Part shown: positions 14,328-28,178 of the stretch, in pieces
Layout: each line of letters opens with the position of its first letter
Position numbering within the stretch: the stretch's first letter is position 1
NCBI GenBank assembly: GCA_024362935.1
Contig: JANCRA010000007.1
Location: forward strand, 15,966,003 to 16,030,002
Direction: 5' to 3'
DNA: 64,000 nt
From: Setophaga petechia
Taxonomy: Eukaryota > Chordata > Aves > Passeriformes > Parulidae
The notes under the pieces: model-generated
The model's database searches: none
What the model was told of the DNA's origin: nothing
The model's input: only the letters and a program-made list of their open reading frames with translations
Program-made: the position numbers and the translations under genes

Positions 14328-15223
14328 GTCCAATCACTACAGAGTGTGCTCTGCATAAAACCAATCTTATCATCCATCAAAGGAAACTCATGCTGCCTGC
14401 CTCTTGCCTGGAGCTCGAGCAGTTTTAATGTCACAGGTACATTACAACGATGTTATAACTTAAGTTAAATCTATTTTTCCATCCTCTGAAAGAACATGGA
14501 ACATTTGGTTAGTAATTAAATCATTAAAGCTTTTGGGAAAAAAGTCTTTTCCAGAGGAATTGAATCCTTGTTACCAGAATACATTTTTACTGTTTGAAAT
14601 CTTTGACCTTTCTAAAAACATCCAAAATTTATTATGGGAAAACTTGACAGCTGTAGATGTGAATTCATCTGAAACAGGTACATTACCTTACACGAGGATA
14701 AACTCCATAAGTCTTCTTGTGTATCATGAAATAATGCAAAATAATGCAAAACAATGCTAATGTAGTAATGGAAACAAACAGCTATGTGCAAGAGCCTGAA
14801 GTTTAAAATAGTAAGGAAAAAAAGGGGTGTTATTTTTATATCTAAGCATGTAGATGAACACAAAATGGACCAAATTCCCCAGTATCTCTACCCTGAAAGT
14901 GAGAAATGTGAAAGTAATTCTAGAAATCTGTATCTAATTTAGAAATGAACATAGGCATTTAGGATGAACATTTAAATGGTGCATTTAAATTGCATTAGCA
15001 CCAACTGCAGTTAATTAAAGAATTTTTAAAAGAAATTAATGAAAAAATATTTTCAAATCTCTTTTTGTAACAATTAGTCTTCAGACAAACTTTGCAATTT
15101 ACAGCAGACAATTCTAAAGAGCGAAAGCTAACATTTTTGCTTCAGATATTTAACAATAAGACATGTATATACATTAAAAAGTATATAGGTAATATGCATG
15201 TATATCATCACAAAAAAGCTTAC

Positions 15224-15277
15224 AGTTCTTTGTGCTTCTCCTCTGCCAAAATTTGGTCATTTGGCTTCAGTCCATAC
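15224..15277 (-). CDS. ADK: ADK exon 3
   Basis: This 54-bp minus-strand exon follows a strong pyrimidine tract and CCCCAAG acceptor, and ends at a GTAAGC donor at 15223. It completes the Lys codon left by exon 2 (AA plus G) and encodes YGLKPNDQILAEEKHKE, then the first two bases of a Leu codon. The human sequence is YSLKPNDQILAEDKHKEL, so only two of the 17 full residues differ. The phase (2) fits a following exon starting with the Phe-Glu-Glu-Leu-Val segment of ADK, which I did not find in the remaining 15 kb to the left. Together exons 1-3 give about the first 63 residues (long) or 47 residues (short) of a protein of about 345-362 residues. Confidence 0.97.
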
Positions 15278-18200
15278 CTTGGGGGAATAAAAAAGAGAGA
15301 AAAAACACAAAGCAGTTACTCACATGAGAATATGGCCATAAAATGAAGTTTTACAGTTTCAAATTATTCAGTTATGTGTTTGTTGATTCAGATACAGGTA
15401 TTGCAAAGACAGTCACAAAATCTTCTAAAACCTTGTAACATGTTTACCAAAGTAAACTTAACATCACACAAAATTTTGCTTTATATGTTGGTTTCAAACT
15501 CCACTGGACACTTTGGCTGACACTATCTACCAAAAATCACTGCACTTTGTACCATGCACCATACACTGATCTTATAATTTGAATCTGCCAAAACATGAAA
15601 GGAAAGATTACAGACAATAGAAACACTAAATGTGGCTGTAGTGTTTCTCCCTGCACCAAATAAAACTATTAAAATAAATACCAAAATAATTCTATACAAA
15701 AAAATATACTTTAACAACAGGGTATTAGGGAACTTCTGCAGTCCATACAAGCAACTTCTGATAAAAGTGAGTGCTTGAGAGAAAGAAATTTTCTTTGCTA
15801 GCTTAACCTAATAGCTGATTTAAACAGAACAGGTTGCCAACACTGCCTGATCAGAGGGAAAAGAATGCAGTCTCTGCCAGGACAGCCCACTGCCAGCCAT
15901 GCTACAGCCTGCACTGTCACTCACAGGGGAAAACCTTTAAGGGGTGACCTCACTTTTGTTCTGCATCAGAGTAAAATCTTCTGAAATCTCAAAATAAATT
16001 GCTATAGTATTCTGTGAGGTTTGGGTTTTTTCTCTTGCATTTGGTGGGTTTTTTGGTGGATTGGTTTGTAAGACAATCATTCATAATGTATGGAGCTAGA
16101 AGTCAAGTGTCTATTGGACAACTCTGCAAGCAGCTATCTGCTCAAACTGCTGACGGTTCCCACTGTCCCTTTGTCCTCTGTGTTTGTTCCTTGCTCTAGA
16201 CAGCTGCAGAACCATAAGTTGTTCCTCCTGAGGGAAGATTCTGGTCACCAACAACTACACTCAATCTATCTTGCAAAATTATTTTTGTTTATAACAAATA
16301 GGCACAATATCCTTTCTCTATTCCTTAGAGCATTTTCTGATGATACTCTCTGAAACTCATATTTTCAGCATCCATTGAAAATGCAATGCTGGACCAATGC
16401 TGGACACCTTCAAGCTCACTAGTGCTCACAGCACTCAGACATACAGGACACTGACTGATTTTTATTGTTTACAAACACAGAGACTTCCCCAGGTTATTTG
16501 CTACAGTATCATGCTGACTTGAATCCATTTATCCACTTTGCTGCTAAATCCTTGGTGTAGACACTCCTAATCAGGATACAGTGGTTCATCCACGTTCTCC
16601 TTCCAAGGGCAGGGCTCACGTTTGACTCAGGGTAGGCAGGGTTTCCTGTACAGATTCAGGTCACTTGTTTCAATTGCCCAATCCTCTTCATACTTTACCA
16701 TCCTGTCAGTCTTTAAAGACACCAATTTTTACTCTTATGATCTTACATTTATTTCCAACTTAATGTTTTCAATCGACAGTCTCGGGCTCTTTTTCTTACA
16801 TGAAAAAGGGTCCAGCCCAATACCAGTCTCTTCACAATGCTGCTGCACCTCCCTGATATCTCCATTTGTCATATCTTAATATGAATTTCACTGATAACAA
16901 ATACTCATGTATCAGAGCAAACAGAGTGAGTTACCAGGAAATTCTAAAAAGGAACATCTTTCAGAAGTCAAAGGACACTATCTCTTCTTATGAAACTTAC
17001 AATCTGACTTAAAATGAAATCAGGTCTTTGTCCAAAGGATTTATCTGTCATAGACAGATACACTAATATGCAATCCATTTTGCAAATGGAGATCATTTTG
17101 ACCATTAACAAATATATCCACAGAAAGTCACAGACACTCTTCATTAAAAATTTAGCTGTGTGCTTTTCCTCTACCAGCAGTCAGACTACGTCAGCTCTGA
17201 TTGTATACAATTTTCTCTGCTGAGAAACAAAATCTATGTTTAGCTTTTCAAAGCTTCCAGAATATTTGTTACTACACCTTTTTTTTTTTACCACAATTTT
17301 ACCTCCACAGTTATTTAGAGGGGAAACAACTCAAATAAAACCTGTCTTACTCAGCCTAGTAAGTCAGCTACTACAGAAATCATGTAACATAAGGGGAATG
17401 CTGTTCAACAGATGTGTGATTTTGGGCTATGTTACTGACATACCACAGGGGGGCTGGGAGGGACACAGTTGCTACCCCTAAGGTTTGTAGAATGCTTCCT
17501 TTGGTGAACCTCAGCTTACAAAATCTTTTTCACCACCAGCACCTTTTATTACTGTGAAAATAGTTTTCTTGAAATATTCTTCCTTGATCCCCTAAAGGCA
17601 TTGCTTTGATAGCAAGTTGTCAAAGAAAACTTCCCACAAAGGGACATGCTTGTAGAGTTCAAATTTTTATGAGTACTTTACGCATTAAGACATATATTTC
17701 ATACACAGCTGCTGAACTATTTAATAAATTTATATGTGCAATTAGCACAGTGAGCACTTACATAATATTTTCCCAACATGTGCCTCATAGGCAAGATTGA
17801 TAAGCACAAGTTGGGTCTTCCTAACTAAATTGAAGCCAAAGATAAGCAGTCAAAAAATTTAAAATAAGGACATCTAAACTCTCTAAGCCACCAGAACAAC
17901 CAATTGTGTACGTATTATAGACTTAATTGCCTGATATTAAAGTAGTGAGTAGAAGAGAGCCATACAGGCTATGGAAGTAAGCAAAGGGGTGATCACAACT
18001 TTCTTTTTTTTAACTCTGAAATTCAAAGTTCAACACAAAATTCAATTCAAAGTAGAACACAAAATAATTATTATTCTTTCAACTATCCAGTAGCAAACTG
18101 TGATAGTTTCAAAATGTTAATAGTGTCTTCATCACTGCTTGAGGTCCTATTTAAAAAAGGGAGGCTTAAGAGTAAAAACATGCAAAGGGTCTACAGCCTG

Positions 18201-18289
18201 ACTGTAGGTAATTGTCAGAACACGCTGCAGTGCCTTTCAAAAATAAAACATTGAGGCCCTTTGATTTGTCCTTCACAAACATTTAATCT

Positions 18290-18520
18290 ATGGGAAGAGC
18301 ACCCAGTGTTCAGACCCCCTTGAGAAAGGCAGCTGTCCGTGAGGCTGGGCAGCAGAGGCTGGGCTGCAGCACTGACCCCGCGCACAGCTGTCCCCGCGCA
18401 CGGCACCGCGACGGCCTCGACAGCCCCGCCGCGCTGCGCCAGGCTGCCAGCTCCCACAGCTGCTTCTTCCCCACACTCAGCTCCTCAGGAACCTCCTTAA
18501 GCCACAGCAGCCTGGCTTAA
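18290..18520. other. Isolated GC-rich/CpG-rich patch inside ADK intron 2
   Basis: GC-rich block in otherwise AT-rich intron, with CpGs concentrated at 18370-18440 (for example CACGGCACCGCGACGGCCTC). Short ORFs occur on both strands, as expected from the composition. No similarity recognised; it could be a small orphan CpG island, an enhancer or an unrecognised repeat. Confidence 0.45.
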
Positions 18521-19716
18521 CCTCTAGATGTCATTGTAATGTGGCCACTCCAACATACCCTATTCTAACCAAAGCTAAGTGCCCCAGCTACAGGTAGCTG
18601 CTAACAGAAACTACAATTCCATCATCCATCTCTAATGACAGTTTAAATTGTAAGTTTCACAGTGCTATACAGTAACTTTTCCAGTGTCAAGAGAATTCTT
18701 TTAGAGTATTCTTTTTGACACTACAAAAAGACATGTTTACACATTTAACTTACCAGGACAAATGAGCAATCTCATGTGCCTGTATTTCACCAATAAACAA
18801 AGGCACAACTAATTATAAATTCACAGCTATAGAAATCTCAAATATTTTTCCTTTCCACAAGCCTGGAAATAAAGTAACAGACCCAGACTAAAACATTATT
18901 GCAGACATTCTGAGGACATGGTATTGGGGAGTCAGATGGTGTAGAGGAAATTTGCTCTAAGTACACCTAAATATATTCTATGAAAAAAATGCTACGGCCA
19001 CTTGGAAGAGATCTATTGCAACAGCCAGTAGTATAACTCGGACCAGTACATTCTATTTGTTCCAGTGGTAAACAAAATGCTATATTCTTCACTTCTTCAT
19101 TGTACATTGAAGAACTTCCCCAGCATTCACCTGCAAGTTTATCATCTCAATGTCAATTTCTGCCAAAATGTATCATTTTTATTATATGCCTATTTTTCAT
19201 TTTTAAGCATACCAGAACTTCCAAGTTCAACTTCTGTAATGTATTTTAATGATCCTTCCAAAATAGTAATCTTACAACTTCATGACTTTTTATTTCCCAG
19301 CTTCTGACACAAGACAGAATGAAAATTTATGTACTTGGACAGTGGTGAGCATTTTACAGAAATATTTTTAATGCAACAAACAGCCATAAGGTACAGTTCC
19401 TTTCAGGCAGCATCCAGTTTCACAAAGCCTTAATCAAATTAAAAAGAAAAGACAGCCTGCATGAAATATGCATTGCTGATAACTCCAAATATATAAAAAA
19501 TTCAGATCTTCTCTATCAAAAACTTCCTGAAAAGATGGTAAAATTCATCTGTCCAAAAGCCCAAAATGAAACTGGTGATGAGCAAATAGGTTTAAAAAAA
19601 ACAGCAATAGATCTTCATAGCTGTAAAATTAGTCAACTTTCAAAGTTTTTTAGTTGAATCCACCAATCTAAACAAAAAATAAGTAATAATTGCACAGATA
19701 TCAAAATGAAAATCAG

Positions 19717-19743
19717 CACACACACACACACACATATATATAT
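19717..19743 (+). repeat. Compound (CA)n(TA)n microsatellite
   Basis: Nine CA units run directly into TATATATATAT. Confidence 0.95.
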
Positions 19744-21929
19744 GCTGCTTGGACCAGAAAAGCCAAGATGAAATGCACACCAGGATGTATGAAAAACTGC
19801 ATATGTATGACAGTAATAGTCTGATCACCATCTTCAAGAGTACTTGTGAAGAACAAGACATAGAGATACAAGTATTTTTCTAAACATTAACCATCAATGT
19901 GAGTAGTCAGCAAAAAATCCCCTATATTAAAACTATGTCCATGACAGAAAGCTGGGACAGTAAAGCATTCCAGGAAGCCCTAAATATACATCTACAGAGA
20001 TCTTCTTCTGCTTTGGTTGATGTACAAATAAATACAAACTTCTTGCCTCAGTGCACGGCTCTGACTAACCCTGCTCACCTTTAGGCGCACTCGGGCTCTG
20101 CTATTCCATAAGCTCATGGTGTTTGACATGCTGTGCTGCACTTCTGCTTTAAGTATTCCCCAGGCCGATTAAAAATTCAATACATGAAAGGGCAGATTTC
20201 CAACGTGTTCTTTGAACTTTGCAGAAAAGACATCAAAAAAAGGAACAGAGTGTGATTTCTCCATCAGACACCTGACATCCATTGGTTGCATTAACTGGAC
20301 AAGATAAGTAGATTTTATTTCTACTAGGCTATGCTTCATCAATAAAAGAAGATACCTGTTAGGACAGAGCTCAGCAGAAGCATTTCTTCATAAATTTTCA
20401 AAGAAGTCAATAAGGAATCTTAAGGATTTCCCTATAGTCTTATTATATTTCAGATTAATCCAAAGAAGGTTGAATAAGAATGATTCAGCAACTGTGTTAC
20501 TTCAACTTCCAAGTGATGTTAAGGCTACCTTCACTAGGTTTAAAAAAAAAAAAAAAGAACCACAGTCCTTTTTTTCCTTCTTTTTCATAATTATTGATCT
20601 TGTCAAAACTAGAACAAGGCATCTCTGGGACATTATATTCATGTGTCCTTTTTCAGAGTACATTGACTGATTTCTATGCAGTTCTCACATCCCACAAGAT
20701 CATCAGCCATGTGTGAACCTGCCACAACAGGGCATCCTCATGAGCATTCACAAGCCAATGTGCACAGCGAGCCCAGCTCACAAAATATTTCTAATGCCTC
20801 AGATTTATGGGGGATGGGTACAGAAGGTCAGCCTGTTTCTCAAGTTCCATCTGCAATTTATCAGACAGAATAAGTAATGATTCCATAAGTGCTAACTCCA
20901 TTTCTTCTGACTTGATCTATACAGAGATCAAAAAGCAGTAAGGAAACTGCTTTTCCTACAGTAGTCAAATAGCATTTGAAGTATTTCTGCTTTTTTGACA
21001 AGGCTACTTAGCTGCTTAGAAATTTCAGTTAAATCTAATGTAGCCTTGCTCTTCCCACTAGCCCAATAATCTTTCCCAAATACACAAATACAGTGTGAGT
21101 ATCATGACTTGTACATGTTTGGATCTTTACTGAGCTTGCTAAACCACATTCTAGGGCTGTGAATTTTCTAAATCCAGAAAAAAAACCCCAAAAAATCCAC
21201 ACCCCAGACCATACCTGGTATGTAAGTTCAGCAGCCCAATTCATCATGAACCAGATGAAACCAGCTAAACCAAATTAAAGGTTTCTGTAACTGGCAGATA
21301 CAATGACCTTAGTCCAAATATTTAAAACATGTTTTTTCCCTCCATGAAAAAAAAGCAGACAGACCCAAACAGTAAAGGCTTTTGATTCATATTTTGCAAG
21401 TCTCACTGTCTTGCCTGACTTGCACTGTTTTCACTCCAGCAGTTTAATACATTTACCTTTTTTTCCCCTGTAGATTCCACTGTTGCTTAGTCTCCTAGTT
21501 TCACCATCTGAAATGCACCACACTCCCCATCCCCTCAAAGCTTCTTCCCCTCTTTAACCTCTCTCCTATTCCATAACAGGGCAGCTGGTCCTCCCTATAT
21601 TTTCACATTCCTTCCTGGCCTCAAGTTGACAGCAAAACAGAGACCTTTTCTACACTAATGTCTGGGTTCAGTGACAGCTCATCATTATTCACTGTTACTT
21701 AAGGATGATCTTGTACCAGGTTAGACCATTTTAGAAAAATTCCTTACTGAATAGACACTGCTTTGTTGACAACTAAGACAGAGCGTACAATAGCAATACA
21801 ATCCCAAAGAAAGCCTGCTTCCAGAAAAAGGTTTTGCAAGGATCCATTTATACCAACAAAAGAGGAAACTGCTTAAAACACCTTTCAGACGTTTCTTTGG
21901 GAAAATATTAGAACTGTGAGAGAATGCAT

Positions 21930-22130
21930 AAATCAGACTGATTTCAACATGGATCAGTGCTAGACCCAACGCTATGCCACAAATCCATGAGTGATCTGGC
22001 CTTAAGTACAGAAGCTGTTGATGAAATTCACAGATGACAGGAGACTGGCACGGGTATGTCATGACCACAGACATTTATGACCATCTAGCAGACAGTAAGA
22101 GTTCAAAATACTAACACATGTGAAGTCATA
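21930..22130 (+). mobile_element. Degraded CR1 LINE fragment, late ORF2 region
   Basis: 'atggatcagtgctagaccca', 'aatccatgagtgatctggcc' and 'gaaattcacagatgacagga' resemble the reverse-transcriptase end of avian CR1 ('...agtgctaggaccaacactgttcaa', 'atgatctgga', 'aaatttgcagatgacacca'). The reading frame is broken. The 117-codon minus-strand ORF across it is a shadow. Confidence 0.5.
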
Positions 22131-24218
22131 TAGATAAATTAAAAGCATAAAAATATGGGTAGAGTTAAAGGCATCCCACAGAGTAGTAAATTGGGGAGAG
22201 GGGAAATGGGGTGTTATGAATTGTAACTAATTCAACCTGAGCTTCCAACTCACACCAATAATTGAAGACAAGGAACTACTACAATCCAGAAACAGGAACA
22301 AGCAAACAAACCAAACAAAAATTAGCAAAAATACCCCAGAGTGAGCTGTCAGCCTCACTAATTATTTCATTTTCTTCAATTTTCAAACAGAAAAACTTGT
22401 AGCTAAAGTGTTCAGCTTCAGAAGAAGAAAAGTAGGTAGGATTCAAGCACACACTAGTGGTAGTGGGAAGGAGACTGGCAAAAATAGCAACAGAAGGTTA
22501 AGATACTTCAACCTTAAATTCTATAGAATGCAGAAAACAAATTACTTCAGAAAAAAGTAACTGGTTCATATTTAATAGGAAATAAATTACTTTATAGTTA
22601 GCAGTGACAGAATCAAGTTTGGTTTGGGAAAGGCACATACATTGACTGGCAGAGAATTGCACTGTTCAACTAAACAAAAGCATCCGCTTAGGGAAAAAAT
22701 GAACTGCAACTCAAACCACAGGTACTGGGCACTTCATTTAAAAAAATTCCAGACTTTAAACCTTGCTATGGGAATAGATATGTCAGAGCTGAGAGAATGA
22801 AGGACCACCTTGGAGAACACATGGAGTAGATTTCTAGTGTTTTCCTTTTTACTCAGTTCCTGTCCACTATTATGACTGGAATCTTATTTGTCTGTGTGAC
22901 TCCCTATACAAACCTCTCTTCTTCAGAAAAAAAAGTTGGAATTTCTGAGTGAAAGGGATTCAAAAAATGTTAGCAGAATTTTTTAACACATTACTTATTA
23001 TGAAAGATGGATTATGGATTTAAATGTCAACACAGAATGAGCTTAAAATGACACTACTGAAACCTAAAAGAAAAAAGAAATACAGGTTTTCATGTCATAA
23101 ATTAAAGCATAACTTTTGTTTCCCCCACTTAACGCACGGATATGATCACTACTTTGAATATAACAATTACTAGGTCCAGTCTTTCTGATGTTTTTTTCTT
23201 TCACCCTTGATCAAGATTTTCCTAGTTGTTTCTGAATTATTCAGAGTAATAAGGTAAGACGTCCCACTGATAATATGGTTGGAAATCAGGACTTTAATCA
23301 GCTATTAATATTGTAAGACAGATTTAAAGGGCTTTTGAAATTGAAGTCAAAACAATAATAGGTTTAAATGATTAAAAGGGATTAAGAAAGCCAGGAAAGT
23401 TCAAAGCCTGTTAATCACCAGACTGCAAAAAACTATGATCATTTAATAGGGTCAGCCCTATCACTCTGGACTTAAGCATATAGAAGTGGCCTTGTCAAAA
23501 CAGTTTCCTTAACTACAAACTAGGAAACTAAAAATTTAAGACAGCTAAACACTTGCTGTATGGAGATATACATGTTTTTAAAATTATGACCAATAAACAT
23601 TTTCCTGACTACAAGTACCTTTTTAAAAGCTGTACACACTCGTTGCATTTTTTTTAATTGGTGCTCTGAATTCTAGACTCATTGCACCAGTAGAAATACA
23701 TTTTGTTGACCTTTAGTAACTTTATCAAGGGATAAAATATTAATTCAATTTGTGCAGAACTATAGGTATTCTCCTTAAAGACTGAACTCTTAACATACTC
23801 CATTACTATTATTCCTTTGAGCCTCGAATATTTAAGCCACTTCTTTAGTTTTCCTAGCTCTTTTTGCATTGTTCCTGTTCTGAAATGGCCATCTAACATT
23901 TACATACCTATTTTCTTCAATCAGAAATAAACACTCATTTACAGTTTAATTCATTTTGATTATAAACACAAACAGTTTCCACAGTCAAGCCTTAAAGTTT
24001 TACTTGCATAAAACTTACTCAAAAACACCATGTAACACGTACATAATCTAAACTGAAGGGCTCCTTTTCTTTTCCACAATTATTTGCTATTATCACTTTG
24101 AAATTTATTATTCGGACCAACTTGTACCAGTTCTACAACAGATCCTGTCACCACTAGTACTGAAAATCCCCAAATACTTCCCCTGCCCCTGAGGAGTTCT
24201 GCTTTGAGAATTTTATAC

Positions 24219-24258
24219 ATACACACACACACACACACACATATATATAAATATATAT
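24219..24258 (+). repeat. Compound (AC)n(AT)n microsatellite
   Basis: About ten AC units followed by AT units with one interruption (ATATATATAAATATATAT). Confidence 0.95.
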
Positions 24259-27200
24259 CTAATTCAGAAAAGGCACAGCAGTGTGGTTGTTAATGCAACC
24301 CTCAAATTGATATATTTCTTCTAAATATTGATGATTTCTTCTAAATAAAGACTTCCTGTCTGCCATATATGAATAGCACTGCCAGCTACTCAATTTACAC
24401 TTGAAAACACACTCTTCATTGCCTCTTCAGAGAAGGCAGACTTATAAAAAGCCATTGGGATGAATTTCAATAGGCTCTACACCTACAATAAAATACAGGT
24501 TAATACTCTGGATACACTAACAAACACAGTAGCATTACATTGCAAACATAAGACCATGCTGGGTTCCATTAACACAAAGTACATTTCATAACTGAATTAC
24601 AACTCTGTCCCCATACTAGATCTTTTCTATCTCTGTCTCCAAAAAGAACAAATGAAAACAGAGTCTCTAAAATAGAATTATTTTAGTGTCTCCAGTACAA
24701 AGAAATACATGCCACATCAATAAAAATCAATTAAGACAGAGCAAAAGACATTTATTCATCAGTGAAGACCTCACAAACCACAAAGTCAGCCCAGAATATT
24801 ACCTTCGAGCAGCAAAATCATCCAAAAGGAAGGAACTGAAAGTTCTGAGACTGTATTAAATCTTGATTGATATTAAATATTTAACTGTCTTCAAAATGCT
24901 AAGAATGGACCTTGTCATCATTCACAGAGAGACACAGAAAAAGACTGGTGTATCCTATTTAATAAAATCCACATTGTTCCCATTTAGAAATTATAAGGAA
25001 ACTAACAGCAAGCCTTACATATCAGTTAAAACCTCTCTTCTTTCTTAAAAAAATATAGTTTAAAATGTATTCCATTTTCCTGTTGGACAACTTTATCCAC
25101 ATGCTTCTGCTTGTGACAAACTAGGCTGAAGTACTAATTTCATATTATTGCTGTAACTAAATGAGCCTCAGTGCTGTCTAAAAGCTACACCTCTCTCATC
25201 ACCTGTCTCTGCACCCAAGGGCTTAATACAGGATAGTCCAGCTTACAGAAATTTAAATAGTAATTGTCAGGGAATTTATTTACCTTATTTGCCTTCTCTA
25301 CAAATTATTTTAACACTGTTTAGAGCAAACAGAAAGCTACAGACAAATGTTACAGCTACTGTGAAATTTCAGCCATGCTCAAAGACATATCCAAGCCAAT
25401 ATAGGCATCAGCTTTGTAGGAAAAAGTGTCATGGGGAAAATAGCAGAGAAAGATTTTTACTGCCCTGAAAATTTTGATTTTTATCCTGAAAAATGAATGA
25501 GCAATACCAAGATGGAGATTTAGGGCAGTGTTCTTGAGAGATTAAGTCCTTGTTCTGCTGCCACTGGGGCATTCTGAGAACTGCAATTACTCTTTCTGGG
25601 AAGAACTGTTCCTCCCTTTTGCCTCAAGACACGGCCACTGCTCAGTATATATTAAATTCTTCACCCACAGTGGCACCTGCAGCATCAAGTCCAGACATGC
25701 AAGGGTCTGGCAGAGGAAACTGACTGACTGAGGTATTTGGACAGTTCCTGTCACTTTAGGCCCAGGTGAGTGTTTTGTCTCAGGACTGGTTGTAGAATTA
25801 CATACAGAACTTGACACATCCTGAGGATTCTGTCTGGAACTTTGGCTGTTGTTTAACACTGCCACATATAACATCACAAGCACATTTTAAAACAGCTTCA
25901 GTGAAACACACTGGGACATATTCTGGCAAAAATGGGAGTTACTGCAATCATATTTGGGAAAGGTCTTTGATCTCTTGTCTACACAGTAACTATACAAAAT
26001 AAATTGTATAGGAGACATGTGAGATTCTGGAACACTTTTTCACTTTTACTGGGAAATATGAATGGCAGAAATCAGAAGATTTACACTTGTAACTGTAGTT
26101 CTTGTGTTGACAGAGACCAGAAAAGTATGCTAGCCTGAAGCCACATAGGACACGAGGCTTAACTTAATATTCACAGGTGAGACTGCATGCAGCCTTTCCT
26201 TGGAGTGGTCTGGAAGTGGATTTGGGTATAGTTTCATCTCTAATGGAGGAAGCTGACTGTACACTTCCAGACTACAATGACAGCCTAATGTCACAGTAAT
26301 CTTTATTGCCTACCTTCCTCCCAGTGGGAAGTTTCTGTTATTTAAAAAGAATAAAACCTAGCTTCAAGACTGAGAAAGAAATAGCTTCAATAATACAAGA
26401 ACTGAAAAAATGTTCCTGGTAATGTCTGTATTTCTGGGGCTTCATGCTAGTGTTCACTTGGTACAGCTTGTCACGCTGGACAGTGATTTGCTCCCCTTCA
26501 CACTTTGTCCTGTGCACCTCAGATTCTTACATTGAAACTTAATCACTTTTGCTGTCACAAAACAAGGGAAGAAATAAAAGAAAAAAAATTTACTGGGACA
26601 ATCTGCTAAAATAATCACCAAAAATTGTTTACTGCTCCCTAGTATTCATGTGCCATAAACCCACAAGTCTCAAGTAAAACTAAAAAATGAAAATAATTTG
26701 TATGCTAACACATTGAAGAGAGGAATCAAGGGTTTGTAAAATGAAAATAGTCTTTCCCCAGCTCTGCATTTACTCTGAATTTATAAGGGAACTGCAGGTT
26801 TTGTAACATCCTGAAGTCTACAATACAAACAGATCTCCAGTAACTTGGAATATTGATGATTCTGCCATGACAAAAATAACATAAAACAACACTCAAACAG
26901 CTCGTTTACCCTACTCCAGCTCTTGGCTACAGGAAAACAAGAACACCAGTAATTAAGAGGAAGACGGCTGCCTCCACCCTTTCCCTGTGGCTATAGCAGA
27001 GACCTCAAGGGAAACAGTTCCTTTTTTTGCCTCCAAAAGGAACAGGACAAGAAGCAGCACAACACAGAGCAGGCCTGGGCAGGGTCCTGTGCTGAAGAAC
27101 AGAGGCACAGGATCAGGGATCTTCAGTGGCATAAGCACCTCATACCTTGGCTCACCTGTTACCATACCTGAAACCCTGGTGTGGTACCTGCACTTTGCTC

Positions 27201-28121
27201 AGGAATAGCCTGATGTAATAGAAAGTTACTAAAAAGAAATGTTAACAGTATTTCATTTCAAAAGGAAGGACAAGTCTTTCTCTTCTTGATAAATATAACA
27301 TGGGAAGAAAAACTGTTGAGATTGCATATTGCCTCACCTGAATGAAGCAAAACTAATCAAGTAGTAATAAGCATTATAATTTACTTAAATATCTCATTTT
27401 TTTGAAATTGAAGTTTTTAGAAACATGAAAATATTCCAACCAAAACGTTATCACTAAAAAGCCATCTTTTCCAAAAGATGACAGATCAATTTCATCTAGA
27501 GTAAAAAAACTGAGACTATGTAAAATAATTGCTAATTTTTGACTGGGCTTTTTTATTCTTCAATTCACAAGTGATCAACCAGCTAGACTTTATTACTGTA
27601 GCAGAAAAAACCTCTCTAATCTGCACTATGCTACTGAAAATTTTGGATTGGACAAGCAGGATGGGAATGGAAAACAATATTAAAATCACATCTTAGAAAT
27701 CTGTAATTAAAAAGAATGCCTGAAACCATATCCAGAACATGAATCACAATGCTTGTTTGCTGTATCCTAAATAAAAATCAATCTTGTAATTGTGCCATCT
27801 GGAAACTCTAATATGCAAGGTTTCTCAGTAGAAAAAGCAAGTAACACTTTCAAAGAGAAAGTTTTACCACCGAGTTCTCTACTGACAAGACCCAGCTTTT
27901 TCCATCAAAGATACCATCAGCAAGGGTCTTTTCATTTAATATTATTGCCTAATTAAAACCGGAGACACTCAGTTAATTCATAGATCACTTCCACTTAAAG
28001 CTCCTTGTTTGCATTAAAGATGCAAATGGAACCCATTATTTCCTCATTTGCCTTGTAATGCAAGACACAAAGTTTTGTTAAACAAATTTTCACTTCTAAG
28101 CAAAGGGTAAACACAGATGAG

Positions 28122-28124
<3 letters not shown>

Positions 28125-28177
<53 letters not shown>
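28125..28177 (+). repeat. (TG)26 microsatellite
   Basis: Uninterrupted TG dinucleotide run of about 26 units, the longest simple repeat in the window and probably polymorphic. Confidence 0.98.

Positions 28178-28178
<1 letters not shown>

Larger units (their letters stand above)
1..15223 (-). other. ADK: ADK intron 3 (partial, continues past left edge)
   Basis: AT-rich intronic sequence with no exon of ADK that I could recognise; exon 4 (expected to encode the [20 protein letters not shown]-type segment) was looked for on the minus strand and not seen. It contains a 40-bp tandem duplication near 3430, an old CR1 3' end at 6104-6211, small GC-rich patches near 7470-7580 and 10910-11060, and a 23-bp tandem duplication at 14282-14327. 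ORFs in it are short, without known domains, and look like chance. Confidence 0.8.

Noticed and set aside
20541..20556. A-run that might mark a retrocopy tail
   Set aside because: No gene-like sequence precedes it and no target-site duplication was evident.
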